A stretch of 64,000 bases of DNA from Synanceia verrucosa (Eukaryota; Chordata; Actinopteri; Perciformes; Synanceiidae). The notes beneath the pieces are model-generated. The model did no database searches. It was given only the letters and a program-made list of their open reading frames with translations, and was not told where the DNA came from. A program made the translations under genes and the position numbers. The stretch lies in NCBI GenBank assembly GCA_029721515.1, contig JAQQSB010001787.1:1-64000 (forward strand), read 5' to 3'. Within the stretch, counting starts at the first letter, position 1. Each line of letters opens with the position of its first letter. Positions 12,376-22,749 of the stretch are shown here, piece after piece.

Positions 12376-12609
12376 GCATATTTGCACATGCACTCTGGAA
12401 TTTACCAGAGACTACAGCATCCTTCAAGTCATATCAGAAAAAAAAAGACAACTGGAGATGACATCCAGTGGGCGTAAGCCAGAAATCTAACCATCTAGAA
12501 ACTGTGCACCTAGTATTTGTACCCGAGCGCATAATTAGTGTTTTTGTCTCGATGTGCAGATAAAGTGCAGACTTTGTGGAAACTGTCTTTTTGACCCATG
12601 ATGGTGGTA

Positions 12610-12680
12610 GTGATGGTGGTATAGTGGTGAGCATGCATGCCTTCAAGCACTTGACCTGAGTTTGATTCCCAGCAATCACA
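12610..12680 (+). tRNA. tRNA-Gly(TCC)-like relic (pseudogene)
   Basis: TGGTATAGTGGTGAGCAT (box A), CCTTCAAGCA (anticodon arm with one base lost) and TTGACCTGAGTTTGATTCCC (T arm) follow the vertebrate tRNA-Gly(TCC) gene closely. The acceptor ends no longer pair and the anticodon loop is shortened. Confidence 0.75.
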
Positions 12681-12806
12681 GTCCTTTTCTTCAGTGATAG
12701 TATAGTGTTGCTTTTGTATTTGTCTGAAAGTAAGCAGGAGAGTCGTGTATAGGCCCCTACCGCTCAGCAGTGATTGGTATTATGGTGGTTTGCTGGGCAC
12801 ATCACA

Positions 12807-12873
12807 GGGGATGTAGCTCAGTGGTAGAACCTGTAGCTTTGCATGTATGAGACACTGTTGTCTTTAGCACTTC
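12807..12873 (+). tRNA. tRNA-Ala(TGC)-like relic, 3' part broken
   Basis: GGGGATGTAGCTCAGTGGTA with a TTTGCAT anticodon loop is a good 5' half of vertebrate tRNA-Ala(TGC). The T arm and 3' acceptor are gone. The downstream flank (about 12866-12990) recurs at 20605-20730, next to a fragment that retains the 3' half of the same tRNA. Confidence 0.75.
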
Positions 12874-13130
12874 TTATATTCACTTTAAAGGAGAGGCTCT
12901 GTTGTCACTCACTGTGCCATTTGAACTCATACAGCTACTTAGCCTCCTGCAGTCATGGAGAAAGGAACTAGAATACACTTCTGGATGGGTAGTTTTATTT
13001 GTTTTTAAATTGTTTGTTTTTCAAGTATGAATAATCTTTGCACATTAGCAAAATGTACAGCGTTATGTGTATTTACACTGTTATTAAATAGATACTATAT
13101 TGATCCAGATATAATTTCAGCAGAAATAAT

Positions 13131-13202
13131 GGCTCTGATGTGATATGAACACACAACCTTCTGATCTGGAGTCAGGCTCACTAATCATTGCACCACAGAG
13201 TC
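13131..13202 (-). tRNA. tRNA-Trp(CCA), probably a pseudogene
   Basis: The 72-nt minus-strand sequence runs GACTCTGTGGTGCAAT ... CTGACTCCAGATCAGAAGG ... GTGTTCATATCAC and folds as tRNA-Trp with a CTCCAGA anticodon loop. I count one mismatch each in the acceptor, D and anticodon stems. The changed positions are mainly former CpGs. The length is exactly that of the family. Box B is imperfect (GTTCATATC), so activity is doubtful but not excluded. Confidence 0.7.
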
Positions 13203-14022
13203 CCTTTTACACAGTATCACCTAGAAACTATGGAGGTGACATTACTTTCACATGGTACAGATTGCTGAACTTGTGATCTTTGATGCAGATTCAAGAAATG
13301 ACCAGGAACTAGTCAGCTGTTGGATAACTAAAGCTTCTGATGCTTGAGCCCTGTGTGCTGTATGTAGGATCTAAGTAAATGGTATGCAGTGAAGGTCAAG
13401 CGTTTCTCAAGGTCCTTAGTCCTTCATAACATGTTCAGCAGCTGAATGTGGAGATGGTTGCTTGAACATCGAATGGGAATTGGGACAGAGTCTGCATTGA
13501 GTTAAAAAATACAGAAACCTTCAGTCCCTTTGAGTGCAGATTCATACCACAGGTGGAAATTGAACCTGAGACCTTCTGCTCCACAGTAAATGTTCCTTTT
13601 CTGCCCTCACAGAGATTTGATTTGATGTGTTCTCTTTATAATTATGGAATTTTCTCATTGCATATGGATCAGCATGAGGTCATCCAGAAAATACTGTGGT
13701 TTTACAGTGACATTACAATTAAGATAGAAAGATGAACTATGATGAAGAAAGTAGTGTCACTTGTTTTTTTTTTTAAACAAACTGCACACAGAGATCTAAA
13801 AACACCCCACCTTATATATACCCAACACATGTACATGAATGGAAGGAGACATGTCAGAGGGAGAAGGTTGCGTGTAAGAACCCCAGAGGAGTTGAGGTTT
13901 GCTGCTTTGCTCAAAAGAACCCCAGCAGTGCACAGGAGGAGGATCTGACTTATCTCCAGCTACCAGTCCACCCACAGACCTTTCCTTATGTTTTGTTACT
14001 GTACACCACTGAAGAAAAGCTG

Positions 14023-14095
14023 TGGTTCTACTGGGATTTGAATCCAGGACCTTCTGCATGTAAAGCAGGCGTGATAACCACTACACTATGAAACC
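14023..14095 (-). tRNA. tRNA-Val(TAC), near-intact, probably a pseudogene
   Basis: The 73-nt minus-strand sequence begins GGTTTCATAGTGTAGTGGTT, has the loop CTTTACATG (anticodon TAC) and ends CAGTAGAACCA. It is close to the vertebrate tRNA-Val(TAC) gene and has the right length. Single mismatches sit in the acceptor stem (C-A), the first anticodon pair (C-A) and the T stem (A-C), again mostly at decayed CpGs. It is the best preserved tRNA relic of the cluster. Confidence 0.75.
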
Positions 14096-14284
14096 TATAA
14101 GAAGAAACCACCTCCCACGTAAACCTTAATAATGTAAACTCAGCAGACTGATGTGAACATAAATGCAACAACAATTAACCCTGTAGTAGTGCTGGCGGTC
14201 TCGTGCAGACCTTTTTATCTACCAGGAGCTAGCAGTAGTCATCGTGATGACTGTTTACATCCCACGGATGCTAACGTTAGCACA

Positions 14285-16560
14285 GCGCCAGCCTACTGCT
14301 ACTTGACTGTAAACAAACAGCGGCTCAGCCCGCCCGATGGAGCCTTCATTGTTGCGGTGACTTTAATCAAAGCGTGGCAAGACTATTCTCCCCAAATTCG
14401 TCGAAGTACATTGAAGTGTTCCACCAGAGGGATAAAACCTTGGATCATGTTTTGCTCCAACATCAAGCATGCATACCAAGGCCACCCCCTCCCCACCTTG
14501 CTGGATCGACCATCTCTGCCTGTCCCTCACCCCCTCTTACACCCCCTCCGAGGAGGTAAACAAGGCTACAAGCAAAGACAATTGTTACAACATGGTAGCC
14601 TGAGGCGGCTCTGTCTCAGCTGGAAGGACTGCTTCTCCACGCACTGTTTGGGAATTGTTTGAACACCCACAGCGCCTCCAGGAATAACCAAGACACTGTA
14701 CTTTCCTACATCAAAAACTGTATGGACACTGTCACTGTCCAGTAAACAGATCAGGTTTTTCCCCAATCAAAAACCCTGGATGACCAGTGAAACACAGGCA
14801 CTCCTCCCAAGCGCCACAGCAGCTGCCTTCAGGTCAGGAGACAAGCAACCCAGTACAGCTCTGCAGAGCTGACCTGAAAGAGGCATCCAAGGGAGGCCAA
14901 GGTGGCCTACAAAGGAAAATAGAAGGCATTTCTACTGACAATAACTCTAAAAAGATGTGGCAGGGAATGTAACATATCTGAAACTACAACAGCAATGGCA
15001 ACCAGGGTCTGCTGAAACAAACGCCTTGCTGGCAGAAGAACTGAACCGGTTCTTTGCCCGTTTAGGATTCTGACAGACCAGATCCAGTCTCATCCACATC
15101 CCACCACCCTCAGCAGCACACTGACACTTCAGGAACATGAAGTGAGGCGTGTGCTAAGGACTATTAACACCAGGAAGGCTGCGGCCCGGGCGGAGGTACC
15201 TAGGGAAGGTACTGAAGCCCTGCGCTGGCAAGCTGACTGATGTCTTCACACGGATTTTAGCTGTTCCCTGCAGCAAACCACCATCCCCTCCTGCCTGAAG
15301 TCTGCCACAATCATCCCGTCCCTAAAGGTCAGCTGCGGCAAAATTCAGAACGATTGGAGGCCTGTTGCACTTCACCTGTGATCGCGTGAGTGTTTTTGAG
15401 GTTGATAACTAAACATATCAGAGACTCACTTCCCCCCTCAGTCGACTACATCAGTTTGCCTACAGAGTAAACGGTCCACTGAGGGCGCCTTCATCTGTCG
15501 CTCTTCACACAGCACTGAGCCACCTGGGCACCAGGGCAACTATGTGAGGATGCTTTTTCGTGGCTATAAGCTCAGCCTTTATCACCATCATCCCTGGTAT
15601 TTTGGCTGACAAACTCTCCACCTCGGACTATCTCCTACCATCTGTTGCTGGATTAAGGACTTTCTAACAAACCGTCCACAAACTGTGAAACTTGGCTCCT
15701 ACCTCTCCTTCTCCATCACACTCAGCACTGGATCACCTCAGGAGTTGTGTATTGAGTCCTCTCTTGTACTCTCCATACACCTACAACTGTGCACCAAGCC
15801 ATCTCTCAAACTCCATCATCAAGTTAAGCTGATATTACCCACTGTGGTCGGGCTCATCTCAGAAGAGATGGAGTCTGCTTACAGAGATGAGATTGGAAAT
15901 CTGTCAAAGCGTGGTGTTAGGTGAACAATCTCATTCTGAACACCACAAAAACCAAAGAACTCATCCTGGACTTCCGGAAAACCAGCACAGACCCTGCCCA
16001 CTTCTCATCAATGGAGAATGTATTTGAGAGTGTCCACTCTTTCAAATTCCTGAGAGTCCACATCACTAGCTTAACCTCTCCTGGTCTGTCAACACCGCGA
16101 CAGTAGTGAAGAAGGCCCAACTTGGCGACTCCATTTCCTGGGAATTGTTAAGGAGGCACAATCTGGATGCAAAGCTGCTGGTGACTTTCTACAGATCCGT
16201 GGAGAGCATCCTGGCGTACTGCATCACAATTGTGAATGCGCTGGATACTGGCAACGAACAGGAGAGCTCTGCAGAAAGTGATTGCTGCCAGCCCAGAAAA
16301 TCACTGGCTGCTCTCTGCTCTCACTGGATGACATAGCTGGCTCTCGCTACCTCAGCAGAGCTAAAAACATTATCAAGGACTCTTCTCACCCTGGTCACCA
16401 CCTGTTTAACCTGCTGCCCTCTGGCAGGAAATGCCGCGATCCCTGAGCCAGGACCCGGACTAACGGGCTCAGAGACAGTTTTTTCCCCAGAGCCATCAGT
16501 GCTCTGAACAAACAACATCACTGAATCCCTACAACACTACCCAGACTCTACACTACCTCA
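14285..16560 (+). pseudogene. L2-type LINE, broken endonuclease/reverse transcriptase ORF
   Basis: A degenerate non-LTR retrotransposon. Translations in shifting frames show the end of an endonuclease domain (14300-14500, with DGAFIV and NIKHAYQ motifs), the linker (PNQKPWMTSETQ near 14765, then FRSGD), the reverse transcriptase start (EHEVRRVLRTINTRKAA near 15135), the palm region (AISSAFITIIP near 15570) and the C-terminal part (LLVTFYRSVESILAYC near 16170, HHLFNLLPSGRKC near 16400). Order and motifs are those of fish L2/Maui-like elements, whose ORF2 is usually about 900-1000 codons. Many stops and frameshifts show it is dead, and the 5' end is missing. An AT-rich tail follows. Confidence 0.85.
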
Positions 16561-17000
16561 ACACTCTATATATCTGAGATATGTATTAATGTATATCATA
16601 TACACATATACTACAGTATTATCATATTATTCTTATATTATTGTATATATGAGTACTACGTTAGTACTATACTGTTATAGTATTATCCTTATTGTTATGC
16701 ATTAACTCTCACAGATACACAAGCTATATTATCTTTTATATATTGTTCTATTTATATATTGCAAACATATATATATATATATATATCCTCTATTACAGTA
16801 ATGGTCAATGACGTATGTGCAATAATTCTACTCCATTCTATGTGTAATAAGCGCATTTCTGGAAAAACTGGAAATTGTGTAGAAATTATCTGATCCTCTG
16901 TACATCTGTGCCCAACTACTGTAAATAGTGTCTCGTTTCTTATAACTCTGTCTTTTCTATATTATATCTTTTTATACCTGTTTATTTCACTGAGCACCAT
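16561..17000. other. AT-rich stretch after the LINE
   Basis: Very AT-rich with ATATAT runs (about 16768-16786). It may be the 3' untranslated part of the LINE. No gene. Confidence 0.4.
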
Positions 17001-17152
17001 GTGAACAGCGCTCATAAAGGAGCAGTTGGCTGCCTACAGTAAGGCGCCTGGGGAGCAACTTCAGGGTTAAGTGTCTTGCTCAAGGACACAACAACTTGTT
17101 GTGGAGCAGGGGAGTTGAAAGGCGACCACTCTACCCACTGAGCTACAGTCAC
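17000..17152 (-). repeat. tRNA-derived SINE fragment
   Basis: The minus strand reads GGTGACTGTAGCTCAGTGGG TAGAGTGG near 17152-17125, an A-box-like tRNA head. It is followed by a body containing GTGTCCTTGAGCAAGACACT, a stretch common in fish SINE-like repeats. The copy is short and diverged. Confidence 0.6.
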
Positions 17153-17334
17153 CCCCCCATAGGACCTGGATGAAGCTGCTAACTAAGCTAGCTGCCTCGG
17201 TTCTCAGTAAACTTTAGAGGAGCTGCTCCATAACTTTGATGAAAGTAACTCTTAGTTGAAAAGACTATTTTAACACAGCATTTTAATACAGCTTCTCTAA
17301 ATCTTCATTAGCTAAATTAGTGAATATTACTGAT

Positions 17335-17425
17335 TTTAGCTGCTGATCACACAACACAGGTTACTCATTCAGATCACTTCTTCTGGTTAATTCAGCACAT
17401 AAACCATCTTACCTGGGTTAGGGTT
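17335..17425 (-). repeat. Flank of a tRNA-Asn-linked repeat, truncated
   Basis: Matches the 3' flank of the tRNA-Asn relics at 18.1 and 24.1 kb (tgatcacacaacacaggtta, then cacataaaccatc), but the tRNA itself is lost after acctggg. Confidence 0.6.
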
Positions 17426-17453
17426 ACCTCTTGATCACAAAGCCAAGTTACTG

Positions 17454-18084
17454 AAGGCCAACTTATAGTACTCCGTAAAGTGCCGTACGTAGATACGGAG
17501 AGCCTCTCTGTCCTCTCCGGGCGCAGGAATTTTTTTTTTAACTGTCCGTCAATCCATCAAGGGAAGACAGAGACGACAAGGGCTGTGATTGGAAATGCAG
17601 CCCCTCTCCCTACACAGAAACAGACAGGTCATCTCTGCAGCAGCGCGACAGGACAGAAACTAAAGTATTGATTAGCCTTGTGAAAGGCAAGTCAAACACA
17701 TTAAACTTGCTCAAAAAACCATTTAACTCATTTAGTAATTATGGCTGGGGTATATTTCCACAGAACATACTGAAAGGTGTTGGTTTGTGTTCGCTCTTAT
17801 CTGATTTTGTGTTGAGAAGAAAGAGGAAGAGGAGTTTTAAATACTGAAAGCAACCAATGTTCTACTCTTCTATCTCCCTCACAAATTATTAAATCATAAA
17901 ATATTATTTTCCCTTGCTTTTATCTGCAATATTAAGGCAAATTGCTTCACTTTCCGAGGCGGTGCATTTCACCGCATGGGTGCACAACACGCATCACGAC
18001 GGAGAACTGTGAGGGCGCGAGGGGTCTCCATAGCTACGGAGTCGGATAACGTATTACGTAGTCGGAGAAGTATATTCCAGCCTT
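17454..18084. mobile_element. Non-autonomous element, Harbinger-like ends (tentative)
   Basis: The ends form an imperfect inverted repeat: aaggccaacttatagtactc at the left and, reversed, AAGGCTGGAATATACTTCTC at the right. Both continue into cgtacgtag / tacggag-type motifs seen in fish Harbinger-type elements. About 630 bp with no coding capacity. A clear target duplication was not established. It lies directly beside a tRNA-Asn-linked repeat flank. Confidence 0.5.
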
Positions 18085-18127
18085 GATTCAGATTACTTTA
18101 GCTGGTTTATTAAACACATAAACCATC

Positions 18128-18201
18128 ATCCCCTGGGTGGGCTCGAACCACTAAACTTTCAGTTAACAGCCGAACAGGCTGGCCAACTCCGCCACAGAGA
18201 C
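18128..18201 (-). tRNA. tRNA-Asn(GTT)-like, probably a pseudogene
   Basis: Minus strand: GTCTCTGTGGCGGAGTTGGC, then TTCGGCTGTTAACTGAA (anticodon GTT), then GTGGTTCGAGCCCACC with an intact box B, and CCAGGGGATG. The D arm departs from the normal gene (GGAG for GCAA) and the 3' acceptor carries an extra G. The flank GATGGTTTATGTGTTTAAT recurs after the 24.1-kb relic. Confidence 0.75.
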
Positions 18202-18384
18202 TTGAGAAGCAAAAGTTAGCATGCAAGCATTAGCCCATACACTAAACACTACACATGATGAGCCTGATAGTTACTGTTACTAATGATGGACTTAAACATA
18301 CTTCAGATAGTAAACACAGTTTCCTGTCTTCATTCAGTATATATAGTCCACATCTGAGCTGACCTCACCTGGTCCACACACCTC

Positions 18385-18480
18385 TCACCAAGTGGAGAAG
18401 ACCCAACAGAGACTTTACTTCCTCAGGAAGATAAAACAAGCTGTCCTCCCTCAAAACCTGCTGATGAACTGTTTGGGATG
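18385..18480 (+). pseudogene. LINE reverse transcriptase C-terminal fragment
   Basis: The translation reads VEKTQQRLYFLRKIKQAVLP, the conserved segment after the catalytic core of fish L2/Rex-type reverse transcriptases. It is only about 30 codons long, with no neighbours from the same ORF. Confidence 0.65.
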
Positions 18481-18644
18481 TGAACAGAGTGAACAGGACA
18501 GAGGAGAGAACAGTTCTCCATCTGAGGAGATGGAGCTCATCCTGTTTCAGTCTGGCTGCCTTGTTGGGACAAGATCTCCTCAGCTCTCTGCTAACCTGCT
18601 CTGCAGTGATGGTGGTGGACAGAGAACAGACACATCTAGTTGTT

Positions 18645-19613
18645 AGGATTCATTTCACAAAGCAGGTTCAACAAACTCTGAGTGTAACCCTGAACTCTGA
18701 GTTGATCTACTCTGAGATAGAAAACTCTGAGTTTCCGGTTCCAGATCAGCTGATTTGAGTAGGTTTAATCAACTCGGAGTAGTTTCACCTTCAGTTAAAC
18801 GCTGCACACCACAGCGATAAAAAGCCAGCATCAATGAAACCCTGATTTGACGAGTCACCATGGCAACAGGGAAGTGGAGGGCTGCGTTTTTCACCCCACT
18901 TGAATTGGAGATCTTAATGTGCTCATATGGTGAGTTTGAACATGTTTTTAGAAAGAAGTGAAACACCATTTTCACCGCAGCTGCAAAAGAGAGGGAGACG
19001 GCGTGGGACAACAATGCTGCCGTGGTCAGTGTGTAAGTTTAAATGTAGTCCTTTGCAATCACAATAATATTACAGAGGAAAACTGTTTGAATGGTTGCCT
19101 ATGAACACATCTCTGACTTAATGGTCACTAAAATGTTTTCTAAGATCACAATGTCAAATATTCACAATTAAATATTCACAAAATATTTTTTGCAGTCAAA
19201 TCTTGTGCACGTATGCAAATTAGCATGTGCAATCTCCCGATCTTCATCCACTGGATCATTAGTGAAATGACATGTCATTTTGATAGATGCCAAAACTGAC
19301 ACCTGCTGACTGAATGAATGAATGAATGAATGAGGAAATCAAACAGTGTGTGTGGTTGAAACAGACAGACAGAGAGAAACTTCAGGTTCATTGAGAAAAA
19401 CCTGGTCCCGACCAGGTTAGCTTCATAGAGTTCGTTACTATGGTAACTGACCGAGAGCTTAAGTTACCTCTCTCTGTGAAACAGGCTAGAGTTAACCCTC
19501 TTTCTCTGGTTTAAGTTACCTCCCTTTTAGAAATGGAAAACTCAGAGTTTCCCTCATTTCAGGGTTAACAGACTCAGAGTTTTCACTAAACCTGCTTTGT
19601 GAAACAGAACCCT
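18645..19613 (+). mobile_element. Harbinger-derived element with a Myb/SANT-like exon
   Basis: About 970 bp with terminal inverted repeats: aggattcatttcacaaagca at the left and, reversed, AGGGTTCTGTTTCACAAAGC at the right; both continue into CAGGTT and repeated CTCTGAGTT motifs. No transposase nuclease domain is present, so the copy could move only with help from another element. It keeps one coding relic, described in the next entry. Confidence 0.75.
18860..19036 (+). pseudogene. Myb/SANT-like DNA-binding exon of Harbinger (broken)
   Basis: From the ATG the frame reads MATGKWRAAFFTPLELEILM then CSYGEFEHVFRKK, a TGA stop, and continues in frame as NTIFTAAAKERETAWDNNAA to a TAA. The pattern F-x-E-x-E-I-L-M ... 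K-E-R-E-x-A-W is that of the Myb/SANT-like accessory protein of Harbinger elements, which binds the element ends together with the nuclease. The normal protein is several times longer. One nonsense codon breaks this copy. Confidence 0.7.
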
Positions 19614-19737
19614 GGTTTTCAACTCCCCGAATGAAAATGACTGTTTTAGGGCAGCAGTAGCTCAGTCCTTGGAGAACAGAGCCGTATATATAGAGAGTAC
19701 CGACAACTAGTGTTTACTGTTGTGTCGTAAAAATTGC

Positions 19738-19835
19738 ATACACTAAACACATGACTACCTTTGGACCAATCCCATGACAGAGTTCAGTACAATTCTGTCG
19801 TGGGATTGTTAGTCATGTTTGGTGTACGTCATGCT
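19738..19835. repeat. Hairpin-forming inverted repeat, about 95 bp
   Basis: Outer arms tacactaaacacatgacta and tagtcatgtttggtgta, inner arms caatcccatgacag and ctgtcgtgggattg, and a short loop around ttcagtacaatt. Both arm pairs are nested correctly, so the whole segment can fold on itself. It may be a tiny MITE or an RNA hairpin source; no target duplication was confirmed. Confidence 0.7.
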
Positions 19836-20234
19836 AATTATATAAACATCAGTAACATGTTTGGAGAACGTTCAAAAGAAGACGTTGTTATAATTCTGCT
19901 GATTCAAATGAGTTCTGTTTTTAACCTAAATAAATGCTGACATGTTTATGTTCATTTTTTACTATTTGGCTCATTTGACTGTGATTGTGACCCACCCCCA
20001 GACCTCCGGTTGGTGCAAAACTTTGGGAAGTTCTGGTGGTCCTTGAGTAATTAATATCAGGAGACATTCAACATAAGCTCTGTGAGCACAAGGCTCATTT
20101 GAAGCTAATGTTATACACTTATTTGCAATTTAGGTGACTGACTACTGTTAACTGTACTGTTAATGCACTGCAGAGTCACATTAGGCTCTTTAGCCACTGC
20201 CATATCTAGAAGTAAACAGAAGCACATGGTAAAA
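19836..20234. other. Non-coding stretch, nothing recognised
   Basis: No gene or repeat family identified. Confidence 0.35.
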
Positions 20235-20259
20235 TGAGAGAGAGAGAGAGAGAGAGAGA
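20235..20259. repeat. GA microsatellite
   Basis: About 12 uninterrupted GA units. Confidence 0.95.
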
Positions 20260-20576
20260 CTTCCTCTTTCCAGAGAGGGGGCGTGGTCAGATACAGCTCA
20301 GGGTTATTTCAAGGTACAGACACAGAAACAGCCTGTTCTCAGCAGAGCTCAGTACAGTGATTTTTAACTGGCTGCAATTCAGGACCAGGGCTGAGTTTAC
20401 ACACTTTGAATACAATATTGTTGGACTGAGACCTACATATATAGGTATATATAGGTCAACTCTATATATGTCACTTTTAATATGTGCAGATATTTTGATT
20501 CAAATATTATCATTCTCATATTATCATTAGCAGAGCATGGTACACCACACCTGCATGATGAGCTCATGGGGGATGT

Positions 20577-20730
20577 AGGCCCTGGGTTCAATCCCTGGCA
20601 TCTCCAACACTTCTTATGTTCACATTAAAGGAGAAGCTCTGATGGCTCTGTGCCATTTGAACAACACAGCTGCTTCCTTCTACAGTCATGGAGAAGAACT
20701 AGAATACACTTCTGAATGGGTAGTTTTATT
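20577..20730 (+). repeat. Second copy of the tRNA-Ala flank with the tRNA 3' half
   Basis: ggggatgtag is joined directly to gccctgggttcaatccctgg catctcca, i.e. tRNA-Ala ends with the middle deleted. The flank (cacttcttatgttcac to cttctgaatgggtagtttta) matches 12866-12990. The two loci keep opposite halves of the same ancestral tRNA-Ala unit. Confidence 0.8.
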
Positions 20731-21565
20731 TTGAAAAACTCCCAGACAGCTCAGTGGAGCCATCAAACATAATATGAACCTTATGAAAAACAGAATTAAA
20801 ATATCTCTTAAGTACTTCCAGTTTGAGTTAGCATCTATGAGCTAAACATGCTGCAAGCTAAGCATGTTCGTGCAGCTAATCAGATGGATGCTAACGACTA
20901 ACAAGCTAAAGCTACTATTTAGCAGTGATCAAGTCTCCACAGACCTGAGGATGAAACTAATTGAAGAAGTTAACTACAGGGCTTGTTAAATGGTGTCAGC
21001 TGACTGCAGATCAGTCAACATCATGAAGACTCTGGTCTAAGAGACAAACTCTGGTTGGCTTGTTGTCAACTGACATCATTGATCATTCAACCAATGAATG
21101 TTAATATGATGTGTATTATTGCTGGTGTATTATTGCTGGTGTGTTGTAGAAATTCAGAGATTTTAAAAAAGCAATCACTACAGTATAATAGCATAGTTTA
21201 GCATTGTTAAGTTTATTAAGTGGGTGAAATAAACTTGATAAAAAAACAACTGCATAGTTATTAGAGGTGCCCATCACCACAGATACCATTTTATTATTAT
21301 CACCATAATTGTTATGTAGACAGGAAAAAGTGAATGAAGACATGAACAAATACATTTGTTGCGCACAAGAACAGTTCTTTCATGTTTAATTAAAGAGTGG
21401 AAGACAATTAACAGATATTATGAACATTTTAAATAAAATAATTATTAAACAGATAATATGAACACTTTATAAATGTAACAGTTATTAAACACATATAATT
21501 AACTATTTACAACACAAATATTTACAATATTTTACTACAATGACAGAAGACAGTAAAACTGTGCC
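20731..21565. other. Non-coding stretch, nothing recognised
   Basis: AT-rich, with only low-complexity open frames. It may hold the 3' untranslated region of the minus-strand gene relic that ends at 21566. Confidence 0.4.
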
Positions 21566-22287
21566 TCAGTACTGACTATGCTTCTGTGCACCAGTGGCTG
21601 CAGCAGGTGCAGCAGGTGCAGCAGGTACAGCAGGTTGTGGGTTGTTGACCTGTGAATCTGCGACAGGAAGCATTAATTGTAACACAGCCACAGGTTGTCC
21701 TTCTGGTGTCCTGCAGGTGAGGATCTGTGGCGTCAGAACAGGGACTGTACCTGGGTGTGCCGGGGGTGCAGAAGGCTCTGGAGTGGCTGAGGATGCTGCA
21801 GAGTGCTCGGGAGGAATGGGGGTGCAATAATCAACTGCCGTTGCTCCCCCAACTCCACCAAGTATTCAGCAAGCTAATCGACATGCTGGAATCCTGGCAC
21901 ATTCTGGTCATCAACAGCCTGTAAATACAGTCAACAGAAAACAGAAAAGAACAATGTAACATGTTCACAAATTACTGCAGTTCTTTATTAATGCTGAGGG
22001 TTAAATAAAAACATTGAAATACAAGCAACATTCCAAAATGACCACAGTGTCACTTACAATGGTTTCATCCTCATGAGGAGAGCCGGGTGACTGGATGGAG
22101 CTGCCAGGTGGTGGAGGTGCCAGTGTGAAGCTGCTGGATGGTGAAGCCACCAGGGAGGACCTGCTAGCTACTGAAGGAGCAAGGGTGAAGCTGCCAGGTG
22201 CAGAAGACTGGATGTGGTAGCAGAAAAAGATGGTGCCTCTGTGGGGTCCTCTGTGATATCAGAGAAGCCCTCATCTTCCTCCTTACC

Positions 22288-22342
<55 letters not shown>

Positions 22343-22648
22343 TGTCACAGAGCACACCATAGCAGTGTGGCACTGTCATTCAAGACGACAAAGGTCATCA
22401 GTAACATTTCCTTACTGGACTTATTTTTCTGGCCACACTTAAATTTGGCTTGGCAGCATCAACATGTGCACCACCATATCTTGACTTGGAAAAGTGAAAA
22501 GTCAAATATTCATGATTCATGGAGCATGTCAATAATTGTATACTTACCATTGTCCAACAGCAGCCTGTTGACCTGCAGAGCCTGAACCTTGACCAGCTGC
22601 AGCAGCCTGTTGATCAGCAGAGCCAGCATCTTCACCTGTAGCTGCAGC
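21566..22648 (-). pseudogene. Unrecognised three-exon Ala/Pro/Gln-rich gene relic
   Basis: Three exons are supported by splice signals. Exon a (22648-22548) lies between ACAG and GTAAGT and reads AATGEDAGSADQQAAAAGQG. Exon b (about 22285-22058) ends at GTAAGTGA and contains EDEGFSDITEDPTEAP and, one frame over, a twice-repeated SFTLAP motif. Exon c (21918-21566) starts after TTTACAG with AVDDQNVPGFQHVD, then a TAG, LAEYLVELGE, a frameshift, and a long Pro/Ala/Gln-rich tail ending HSQY and a stop. A GATA microsatellite abuts exon b. No domain is recognised. The low-complexity acidic/Gln-rich style resembles accessory proteins of fish DNA transposons, but that is only an impression. At least two frameshifts and one stop are present. 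Confidence 0.5.
22289..22342. repeat. GATA microsatellite
   Basis: About 13 uninterrupted TAGA/GATA units, at the upstream edge of exon b of the minus-strand gene relic. Confidence 0.97.
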
Positions 22649-22749
22649 CTGTTGTCCCACAATAAAGAAAAAAATGAATGTGTGTGCTGATGAACAGACG
22701 CAGAGGCAGACGCAAACACACACACCTACTGTCGACAACCTCAACAACC

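Larger units (their letters stand above)
10612..12460 (-). repeat. Tandem array of about 600-bp units each holding a tRNA-Ser relic
   Basis: A block beginning near cagtcagagatgagca and running to about gcgttacaaactttc is found near 10853-10960, 11432-11540 and 12050-12155, and a tRNA-Ser-like relic sits once per unit at 11057-11133, 11723-11809 and 12294-12375. A truncated T-arm-like piece at about 10617-10640 marks an earlier unit. Spacing is about 670 and 570 bp. This is a tandemly amplified tRNA gene unit now in decay. Confidence 0.8.
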
